Source: Anaerolineae bacterium (lineage in GTDB: Bacteria > Chloroflexota > Anaerolineae > Aggregatilineales > Aggregatilineaceae). From it: DNA of 5,538 nt. The stretch lies in NCBI GenBank assembly GCA_020848665.1, contig JADLHR010000399.1:1-5538 (forward strand), in the 5' to 3' direction. Shown here in pieces: positions 1-4,894 of the stretch. Under the pieces are notes generated by a model. It worked only from the letters and a program-made list of their open reading frames with translations, had not been told where the DNA came from and did no database searches. The first letter of the stretch is position 1; the number at the start of each line of letters is the position of its first letter. The position numbers and the translations under genes are program-made.

Positions 1-808
1 CGGCCAGCACGGCGGCGACCGCGCTCATCAGGAAGCGGGTCTGCTCGACGCGCAGGCCGAGGCCCTGCGCCACGTCGTCGCCCAGCGCGAGGATGTTGGC
101 GCGCCCGGCGAGCAGCATCGCCAGCAGAAAGCCTGCCACGCTGTACGGGACGATCAGATGATACTGGGTCCAACCGGCGGTGTACAGGCCGCCGACCAGC
201 CACTGGAAGACGGTCTGCGCGCCGACCTCGACCGTCATCACGACGATCGTCGTGGTAAAGGCGCTGAGCATGGTCGTCAGCGCGACGCCCGCCAGCGCCA
301 GCCGCGTGGTCGTCACGCCAGTGCCATCCCACGCAACGACGTAGACCACCAGCGCGCCGATCAGTGACCCGACGAAGGCCGCCATCGGCACCGCGCCTGG
401 CGGAAAATCCGGGAGCAGCAGCGAGGTGACCGCCGCCGCCAGCCCGCCGCCCGCCGAGACGCCGAGGATGTACGGGTCGGCCAGCGGCGAGCGTACAACG
501 CCTTGCAGCAGCGTCCCGGCGATGCCGAGGTTCATGCCGACCAGCGCGCCGATCAGCACGCGCGGCAGGCGCACCTCGTGAACGATGATGCCGGTCATCT
601 TGGCGACGCTGGCGCGGTCACGCAGCGCGGCGATTACGTCCCCGGCCGGGATGCTGACCGAGCCGCTGCCGAGCGAGTAGACGATCCCGCCCAGCAGCAG
701 CAGCGCGCTCAGCACACCGACCAGCGTGCGCGAAGCCAGGCGCCAACGCGCCTGGCTTGCGAACGGTCGCACAGGAATCAGCGGAGCAGCCTGCGCTGGA
801 GAATTCAC
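1..808 (-). CDS. FecCD-family ABC transporter permease (partial, C-terminus beyond the left edge)
   Basis: Inner-membrane permease subunit of an ABC importer for iron-siderophore, heme or cobalamin. Translating from the GTG at 808-806 gives 269 residues with no stop before the edge. The family is usually about 330-350 residues, so roughly 60-80 are missing. The hallmark BtuC/FecCD block is clear: VRLPRVLIGALVG (79-91), then GTLLQGVVRSPLADP (98-112) and YILGVSAGG (113-121). FQWLVGGL (201-208) and LGDDVAQGLGL (242-252, the region that normally contacts the ATPase) follow. The first membrane segment starts near residue 28 after a hydrophilic N-terminus. The GTG is chosen because AGGA (818-815) lies 6 nt upstream, overlapping the stop codon of the binding-protein gene; this suggests translational coupling, with only 8 bp between the genes. 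The substrate cannot be told from the permease. The family call is very secure; the exact start is fairly secure. Confidence 0.93.
   Translation of the reverse strand, partial: MNSPAQAAPLIPVRPFASQARWRLASRTLVGVLSALLLLGGIVYSLGSGSVSIPAGDVIAALRDRASVAKMTGIIVHEVRLPRVLIGALVGMNLGIAGTLLQGVVRSPLADPYILGVSAGGGLAAAVTSLLLPDFPPGAVPMAAFVGSLIGALVVYVVAWDGTGVTTTRLALAGVALTTMLSAFTTTIVVMTVEVGAQTVFQWLVGGLYTAGWTQYHLIVPYSVAGFLLAMLLAGRANILALGDDVAQGLGLRVEQTRFLMSAVAAVLA
733..758 (-). repeat. Perfect 11-bp hairpin early in the permease coding sequence
   Basis: AAGCCAGGCGC (733-743) and GCGCCTGGCTT (748-758) are perfect inverse complements around a 4-nt loop. In the minus-strand mRNA this gives an 11-bp GC-rich stem with a GUUG loop, beginning about 50 nt after the permease start codon. 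It is not followed by a U-run, so it does not look like an intrinsic terminator. It may protect the upstream binding-protein message from 3' decay or slow translation of the permease; both roles are inference. Confidence 0.7.
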
Positions 809-816
809 GAGCCGTC

Positions 817-1749
817 CTAGCCCTCTCCGCCGTAGAACAGCTCGAACAGGTTGGAGATCGCCTCGGTGAAGCGCGGGCCGGGCGCTTCGACGTAGAGGCG
901 GTTATCCAGCTCGTAGACGCGGCCATTCTGGAAGGCGCTCAGCGACGACCAGATCGGGTCGGACGCCATTGCTTCCGGAATCGGCTTGGTGCCGGGCGCG
1001 CCGCGCGTGATCGTCAGGATCATGTCCGGGTCGGCTTCGACGACAGATTCCAGGCTAAGCTGCGCATAGCCAGGGAAGGGGCCAGCGTCCGGCTGGTCAT
1101 CGCCGACAATCGTCCCGCCGAGCGTGGTGACCATGTCGCCCAGGTAGGTCGTGCTCTTGCCGAAGTTCGGCATCTGGAGCGTGCCGACGATGATCAGGAC
1201 CGACGGCCCTTCGTGGCCCGCTGCCGCGACTGGCACAAAGGCCAGGAAGCTCTCGTATGCCTTCGCCAGAGCGTCGGCGGTAGTGTCTTTCCAGGTCGCC
1301 TCGCCGATCAGGCGGATGTTGGCGGGCACGTCGCCGGCGGTCTGCGTCAGGACGTAGAGCGTCGGCGCGATCGCGCTGAGCTGGTCAGCCATCTGCGCCT
1401 GAAGCTGCGCATTGGCGATGATCAGGTCCGGCTCCAGCGCGGCCATCGCCTCGAAGTCAAGCTGGTAGCCGGTGCCAAAGGTCGGCAGACCAGCGGCGGC
1501 GGGATTCTCAATGCCTTCCGTTACGCCCGCCGGGGTAACGCCGAGCGCGAACAGCACCTCGATGATCGAGGCGCTCAGGCCGACGACATGCTGCGGCGCG
1601 GCTTCGAGCACGACCTCGCGGCCCAGCGCGTCAGTGAAGGTGCGCGCTTCGCCGCCCTGCGCGAACGCCAGCGGCGCGCCAAGCGCCAGCACGAGCGCCA
1701 GCGCCAGCAGGCCGATCAGACCGCGACGCAGAAGGATAAGTTGTTTCAT
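817..1749 (-). CDS. ABC transporter substrate-binding protein, FecB/BtuF type (iron-siderophore, heme or cobalamin)
   Basis: Exported protein of 310 residues that captures a metal chelate and delivers it to the permease encoded 8 bp downstream. Residues 1-30 form a Sec signal peptide: basic start (MKQLILLRR), Leu/Ala-rich core, and a likely signal peptidase I site AFA|QG at 30/31. No lipobox cysteine is present. The mature part begins with the family signature FTDALGREVVLE, then HVVGLSASIIEVLFALGV, which matches the periplasmic-binding fold of PF01497. Later typical blocks are FEAMAALEPDLIIAN, a long linker helix near 160-175, and EADPDMILTITRG in the second lobe. The length is normal for the family. 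AGGAG (1764-1760) lies 10 nt before the ATG. Ligand identity cannot be read from the sequence; the divergent Fur-family gene favours an iron-related substrate. Confidence 0.93.
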   Translation of the reverse strand: MKQLILLRRGLIGLLALALVLALGAPLAFAQGGEARTFTDALGREVVLEAAPQHVVGLSASIIEVLFALGVTPAGVTEGIENPAAAGLPTFGTGYQLDFEAMAALEPDLIIANAQLQAQMADQLSAIAPTLYVLTQTAGDVPANIRLIGEATWKDTTADALAKAYESFLAFVPVAAAGHEGPSVLIIVGTLQMPNFGKSTTYLGDMVTTLGGTIVGDDQPDAGPFPGYAQLSLESVVEADPDMILTITRGAPGTKPIPEAMASDPIWSSLSAFQNGRVYELDNRLYVEAPGPRFTEAISNLFELFYGGEG

Positions 1750-1795
1750 GCCTGGTTTTCTCCTAAGGATGGTGAAAGTGACAATACAAAATTAC

Positions 1796-1813
1796 GTGTA
1801 CTCTAGAGTGCGC
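1796..1813. promoter_or_regulatory. Palindrome at the expected start point of the uptake-operon promoter (putative operator)
   Basis: ACTCTAGAGT (1800-1809) is a perfect 10-bp palindrome. The flanks add two more symmetric G/C pairs and two G-T oppositions, making an 18-bp dyad. It starts 6 bp downstream of the proposed -10 (1824-1819), so it covers the expected transcription start near 1812. That is a typical place for a repressor site. The protein that would bind it is unknown. Confidence 0.4.
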
Positions 1814-1818
1814 TCAGA

Positions 1819-1847
1819 ATTCTACCGGCTCACTGCGCGCAGGGCAA
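1819..1847 (-). promoter_or_regulatory. Sigma70-like promoter of the metal-chelate uptake operon
   Basis: On the minus strand, TTGCCC (1847-1842, 4 of 6 consensus) and TAGAAT (1824-1819, 5 of 6) are separated by exactly 17 bp. The predicted start is near 1812, giving a leader of about 60 nt before the ATG at 1749 with a good AGGAG. The match is by eye only. Confidence 0.5.
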
Positions 1848-1859
1848 CCTCTAAAACTA

Positions 1860-1902
1860 CATAAATCTATAGAAAATATCGACTGTTTTGATAGAGTTTA
1901 TG
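1860..1902. promoter_or_regulatory. AT-rich interrupted inverted repeat in the divergent control region
   Basis: The arms CATAAATCTATAGAAAA (1860-1876) and TTTTGATAGAGTTTATG (1886-1902) are inverse complements over about 15 of 17 positions, allowing two small offsets, around a 9-nt centre. The element is AT-rich in an otherwise GC-rich window. It lies just upstream of the uptake-operon -35 and about 67 bp upstream of the regulator's -35. It could be an operator for the adjacent Fur-type regulator or for an activator. A terminator is unlikely because no gene reads into it. Confidence 0.45.
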
Positions 1903-1968
1903 CGGAATCTGGCATCGCCGGGTGTGCGCCGCCCGATAACAGATCCGCGCCCTGGGCCTGGGGCAACA

Positions 1969-2006
1969 TTTACGGATGCGGCGCGTCTGTGACATAATTA
2001 CTATCA
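1969..2006 (+). promoter_or_regulatory. Promoter of the Fur-family gene with an overlapping Fur-box-like dyad
   Basis: TTTACG (1969-1974) and CATAAT (1993-1998, 5 of 6 consensus) are 18 bp apart. Over the -10 lies TGACATAATTACTATCA (1990-2006), an imperfect dyad with TGA/TCA ends and 5 of 8 symmetric pairs. It recalls the TGATAAT-n-ATTATCA core known for Fur-type boxes, but is two bases longer. Negative autoregulation is a reasonable inference. An ATG falls at 2006, exactly where transcription would start, so a leaderless message is also possible. A second -10-like hexamer, TACTAT (1999-2004), would move the start to about 2011. Confidence 0.45.
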
Positions 2007-2032
2007 TGAGCGAGAGAGGACGGGACGACGCG

Positions 2033-2587
2033 ATGACAACTCTACCTGACCGCTCGCCGGCGGGTTTCGTGCCGGTCGGCGATCTCAGCGCCCCGGCGCT
2101 GGCTGCGGCTTCCGACCGCGAAGAGGCCGCCATTCTGGAAGCGTTCCGCCGCGCCGGACACCGCGTCACCGGCCAGCGCCGCGCCCTGCTGGACGTGCTG
2201 CGCCACCAGCGGCGCTACCTCAGCGCCGAGGCGCTGCACCGGCTGTCGAACCAGCGCGGCAGCGCGCTCAGCCTGGCGACGGTTTACCGCACGCTGGCGC
2301 TGTTCAAGACGATGCGCCTGGTCGATGGGCGCAACGTCGGAGACGAGCAGGGCCGTGAGGAATACCGCTTTCGCTCGGTCTACGAGCGTTACACGCTGAC
2401 CTGCAAACGCTGCGGACGCGAGGTCCCGGTCGAGCCGGACATCGTGGATGCCTTCCGCGACGAAGTGACCGCCGCGCTGGGCGTGACGGTTATCGCCGCG
2501 CATTCGTGCTTCACCGGCTACTGCGCCGCGTGCACTGCTGCGCTGGCTGCCGAGGAGGAAGACGGCGTCGCGCCATCTGCCGATTAA
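2033..2587 (+). CDS. Fur-family transcriptional regulator with altered metal-sensing site
   Basis: DNA-binding regulator of 184 residues. An Ala/Pro-rich extension of about 30 residues precedes a winged-helix domain (about 33-100) with HRVTGQRRALLDVL, YLSAEALHRL and the recognition-helix block LATVYRTLALFKTMRLVD. The dimerisation domain (about 108-170) keeps both structural-zinc pairs: C124/C127 (CKRC) and C164/C167 (CAAC). H157 is also kept. The usual regulatory ligands are missing: the His before SAEAL is Y62, and the HHHH run before the first Cys pair reads E118-R-Y-T121. The metal response is therefore uncertain; Zur or PerR behaviour cannot be assigned. The start is ambiguous. ATG 2033 is preferred because a purine-rich GAGAGAGGA lies upstream. 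ATG 2006 would fit a leaderless message. ATG 1976 precedes the proposed -10. It is divergent from the uptake operon, its likely target. Confidence 0.88.
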   Translation: MTTLPDRSPAGFVPVGDLSAPALAAASDREEAAILEAFRRAGHRVTGQRRALLDVLRHQRRYLSAEALHRLSNQRGSALSLATVYRTLALFKTMRLVDGRNVGDEQGREEYRFRSVYERYTLTCKRCGREVPVEPDIVDAFRDEVTAALGVTVIAAHSCFTGYCAACTAALAAEEEDGVAPSAD

Positions 2588-2693
2588 GCGCCCGCCGCGC
2601 AACGACGCCTCGGACCAGTGCGTATACAAGTGTGGATGCTCGCTCGATCCACCGCGTGGGCGCTTGTTCGCCGCGCAGTTGGGAGAATGAACC

Positions 2694-3593
2694 ATGAACC
2701 CTGAGCAGACGGAAGCCGAGATCATCGAGCCGGAAAAACGAAAGCGGAGCGACGATTACTATTTGCAGCCAGAGCCGCCGCGCCGCCGGCGCTGGCCCTG
2801 GTTCGTGCTGGGCGGCTGCGTAATGCTGTGCTGCCTGTGCTTCATCCTGCCGCTGGCCGTGCTCAGCATCGGCGGGGTGGTGTTCAGCGCGGTGATCGAG
2901 GGCAGCGAAGTGACGGAGCGCGGCTCCGAGCAGCTTGACGTGAGCGCCCGCGCGCTGACGTTTGCCATCGACAACGAGGTCGGCGACATTACGATTGAGA
3001 CAGGTGAGTCCGGCGTGATCGCGGTCGATTATCTCAAGCGCGCCTACGGCATCAGCCGCAGCCAGGCGCGCAGCCGCCTGGACGACGTGACGGTCCGCCT
3101 GGAAGACGCGGGCGAAGGCACCGTCCGCCTGATCATAGATCGTCCGAGCGGCGGGTTCTCGCTGGCGCGGGTGGACTCGGTCGATCTGACGATTACCGTG
3201 CCCGCGAACACCGTATTCGACCTTGACGTAGACGGCGGCGTGGGCGCGCTGCGGATCGGCGGTGAGGTGCAGGTCAGCCACGTGGACGCGCAGGTCAACG
3301 TCGGAGAGATCGGGTTCAGCGGCGTATTTGCCGCAGACCTGACCGACTCGCGCTTCAAGACGAACGTTGGCGAAATCCGGCTGGTCCTGCCGCGTGATCT
3401 GTTTGCGCGGGTCGAGGCCGAGACCAACGTCGGTGATGTTACCGTTGATCGGGCGCTGTCGATCACCGACGCCGAGGACACGGACGAAGTGACCGGTTAT
3501 ATCTGGCGCGGGACGGTTGGCGTGGGCAGCGGCACGCCGCCAGTGCTGGAAGTGGCCGTCAATGTGGGCGACATCCGCCTTAACGCGGAGTAG
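2694..3593 (+). CDS. Single-pass membrane protein with Toastrack/DUF4097-type beta-repeat domain
   Basis: A protein of 299 residues with no assigned reaction. The acidic and basic N-terminus (1-34, with KRKR and RRRR) should stay in the cytoplasm. One membrane segment spans about 36-67 and contains a cysteine cluster (C42, C46, C47, C49). The rest, outside the membrane, is a beta-rich repeat domain: NEVGDITI (94-101), GGVGALRI (181-188), VNVGEIGF (201-208), TNVGEIRL (223-230), TNVGDVTV (244-251) and VNVGDIRL (289-296). The 21-22-residue period in the middle suggests stacked beta-coils as in DUF4097, LiaF and Toastrack-like proteins, which are often cell-envelope stress or adhesin-like partners. 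GGGAG (2681-2685) sits 8 nt before the ATG. The gene follows the Fur-type gene by 106 bp, in which I see neither a clear terminator nor a convincing promoter, so co-transcription is possible. An orphan copy of the last repeat follows the stop. Confidence 0.87.
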   Translation: MNPEQTEAEIIEPEKRKRSDDYYLQPEPPRRRRWPWFVLGGCVMLCCLCFILPLAVLSIGGVVFSAVIEGSEVTERGSEQLDVSARALTFAIDNEVGDITIETGESGVIAVDYLKRAYGISRSQARSRLDDVTVRLEDAGEGTVRLIIDRPSGGFSLARVDSVDLTITVPANTVFDLDVDGGVGALRIGGEVQVSHVDAQVNVGEIGFSGVFAADLTDSRFKTNVGEIRLVLPRDLFARVEAETNVGDVTVDRALSITDAEDTDEVTGYIWRGTVGVGSGTPPVLEVAVNVGDIRLNAE

Positions 3594-3703
3594 TCGCAAC
3601 CGGCGCGGCGCTCGGCGCGACGCTGACCGCGACGCTCGGCGACGGCGGCCCCGCGCTGAAGCTGGCCGCCAACATTGGGGATATTGCGCTCGACAAGCGG
3701 TAA
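3584..3703 (+). pseudogene. Orphan C-terminal repeat module of a DUF4097-type protein, out of frame after the stop
   Basis: Read in the frame ending at TAA 3701-3703, this stretch encodes ATGAALGATLTATLG, then DGGPALKLAANIGDIALDKR. It aligns with the final module of the upstream gene (TGYIWRGTVGVGSG, then TPPVLEVAVNVGDIRLNAE): shared features are TG, a G-rich turn with P, a hydrophobic strand, N-[VI]-G-D-I and a stop 3 residues after the motif's last Leu. There is no ATG in the segment, and its frame is closed by TAA at 3581-3583. It is either the tail of a tandem paralogue whose front was deleted, or an extra repeat cut off by a frameshift. The DNA of the two copies differs much more than the protein pattern, which suggests an old duplication that was under selection as coding sequence. 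The terminator begins 25 bp after its TAA. Confidence 0.65.
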
Positions 3704-3727
3704 CCGTTCGACGCGAAGACTCTCGCG

Positions 3728-3765
3728 GGGCGACCGGATACACAGGCCGCCCTGTTTTTGCTTTT
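3728..3765 (+). terminator. Intrinsic terminator of the DUF4097-type gene
   Basis: GGGCGACC (3728-3735) and GGCCGCCC (3745-3752) form an 8-bp stem with one A-C mismatch and a 9-nt loop. It is followed by TGTTTTTGCTTTT. A smaller CGCGA/TCGCG hairpin (3712-3727) lies just upstream. The minus-strand reading lacks a T-run after the stem, so it would not clearly stop the convergent gene. Confidence 0.7.
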
Positions 3766-3781
3766 GTGGGGATCGGTTCGG

Positions 3782-4765
3782 TCAGCTTCTTAGCGGGTGT
3801 GGACCGAGCGCGCTGTAGAGCGCGATGAAGCGGTCCGGCCCCTCGGCGATTGACTCGCGCAGCCCGGCGTCGCCATGCGCCCCGGCGATGGCGCGCGCGG
3901 CGACGTAGCCTAGCACGTCGAGCGTCATCTCGCCAGGCGTGCGCGTCTCTGGCACGTCAATCCAGTCGTCAAGGGTGGTCTCGCTGAGTGTCTTGCGCCG
4001 GGCGGCGTCGATCATACGGTTCCAGGCAGTGACATGCTCGTCGAGCGGGCTGGCGCCGAGATTCAGCAGATCGTCGTAGAACGCCAGGTCGTGCCGATAG
4101 CTGAGATACCAGGCGATGCCCCGGCTGAGCAGCGTGTGCTTGAGGCGGTCGAGCGGGCGGTTGGCGAGGCGCCCGCCGTTGCGGGTGAATTCGTGGTACA
4201 CGATCAGAAAGGCTTCGTGGTTGAAGAAGCCATCGCGGATAGTGTCGATCAGCAGGCCGAGCGAAAACTGCCCGAAGACTGACTCCAGATGGGGCTGGGC
4301 CTGGGCGAGATTGACGATCAGCCCGTGCGATTCCTCGCCCTCGGAGTCGCGGTAGGTCCGCACATAGCCGAACGCGGGCGCGCCAACGGCGCTGACGGCC
4401 AGGGTGAAGGGAAATTCGCTCGTAAAGCTGTCGGGAAAGAGCGACTCGATCTCGTCCAGCGCGATCAGCTCGCCAACCGGGCGGTTGTGCAGATCGCTGA
4501 GCAGGTCCGCGAGCAGGGCGCGGTGATCGTAGCAGCGAGTGAGCGCGTAGGGGTCGTTTTCGGTTGCCTCGTTATGCTCGAAGTAGTAGGCCAGCTCCTC
4601 GACCAGCGTCACGCTGGTATTGAGCCAGTGCTGCGTCGCCAGCTCGACAAGCTGGACGCCCGGCGCGCTGCGGAGATCGGCGCTGCGATCCCACACGCCT
4701 TCGCTGCTGCGGATCGTCAGCGGGATGCGTGCCGCGCTGTCGTCCAGGGTGTAATGAATCTTCAT
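3782..4765 (-). CDS. Gluzincin-peptidase-like protein with apparently degraded zinc site; function unknown
   Basis: A protein of 327 residues with no signal peptide or membrane segment. I do not recognise a named gene. The middle and C-terminal layout recalls HExxH zinc peptidases of the DUF5700/DUF2268 sort: LIVYHEFTRNGG (188-197), LLSRGIAWYLSYR (212-224), and a closing LGYVAARAIAGAHGD with FIALYS (313-318). The expected HExxH reads H191-E-F-T-R195, and the position where these families have the Glu of an EGIA-like block is R215. H191 to R215 is 24 residues, the same distance as between first His and Glu in thermolysin. If the alignment is right, two of three zinc ligands are Arg and the protein is not a standard peptidase. 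The ATG at 4765 is chosen because AAGGA (4781-4777) lies 11 nt upstream; an earlier in-frame ATG at 4912 would overlap the divergent exporter gene. It converges with the DUF4097-type gene. Confidence 0.82.
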   Translation of the reverse strand: MKIHYTLDDSAARIPLTIRSSEGVWDRSADLRSAPGVQLVELATQHWLNTSVTLVEELAYYFEHNEATENDPYALTRCYDHRALLADLLSDLHNRPVGELIALDEIESLFPDSFTSEFPFTLAVSAVGAPAFGYVRTYRDSEGEESHGLIVNLAQAQPHLESVFGQFSLGLLIDTIRDGFFNHEAFLIVYHEFTRNGGRLANRPLDRLKHTLLSRGIAWYLSYRHDLAFYDDLLNLGASPLDEHVTAWNRMIDAARRKTLSETTLDDWIDVPETRTPGEMTLDVLGYVAARAIAGAHGDAGLRESIAEGPDRFIALYSALGPHPLRS

Positions 4766-4819
4766 CCAGGGTCCAGTCCTTCTACGTGGCGATTTGCGGC
4801 GCCGTTTAGCAGGCTCCCG

Positions 4820-4842
4820 ATTGTATAGAGCTACGGTATACT
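4820..4842. promoter_or_regulatory. Back-to-back -10-like elements in the 129-bp divergent spacer (4766-4894)
   Basis: The minus strand has TACAAT (4825-4820) and the plus strand has TATACT (4837-4842), each 5 of 6 to the -10 consensus and pointing towards its own gene. GTATA (4823-4827) and TATAC (4837-4841) form a short dyad around 9 bp. No convincing -35 is seen for either direction, so this is tentative. The rest of the spacer shows nothing else I can support. Confidence 0.3.
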
Positions 4843-4894
4843 TGGCTAGCCCGACTTCGCAGGGCGCCCATGTTGACCGCAGCGCAGGAAGCCA

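Noticed and set aside
757..1806. Long plus-strand open frame of 349 codons opposite the binding-protein gene
   Set aside because: It is antisense to a clear FecB/BtuF-type gene, is rich in Arg, Ala, Gln and Asp as expected for GC-rich shadow frames, and shows no recognisable motif.
1951..1966. Small GCCCTGGGC palindrome and CCTGGGG repeats upstream of the regulator promoter
   Set aside because: Very short and GC-only in a GC-rich window; no evidence of function.
2623..2628. TATACA as a -10 for the DUF4097-type gene
   Set aside because: No acceptable -35 lies 16-18 bp upstream, so it was not listed as a promoter.
2588..2663. GCGCCC (2588-2593) and GGGCGC (2658-2663) followed by TTGTT as a terminator after the Fur-family gene
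   Set aside because: The arms are 64 nt apart and the T-run is poor; in such GC-rich sequence this match is likely by chance.
2042..2725. Minus-strand open frame of 227 codons opposite the Fur-family gene
   Set aside because: The plus strand has unmistakable Fur-family motifs; the antisense translation shows none.
2511..3743. Minus-strand open frame of 410 codons across the DUF4097-type gene
   Set aside because: It overlaps the end of the regulator and all of the repeat-protein gene on the other strand, with shadow-like composition and no domain pattern.
4289..4828. Plus-strand open frame of 179 codons opposite the peptidase-like gene
   Set aside because: Shadow of the minus-strand gene, which has the better start site, composition and family-like motifs.
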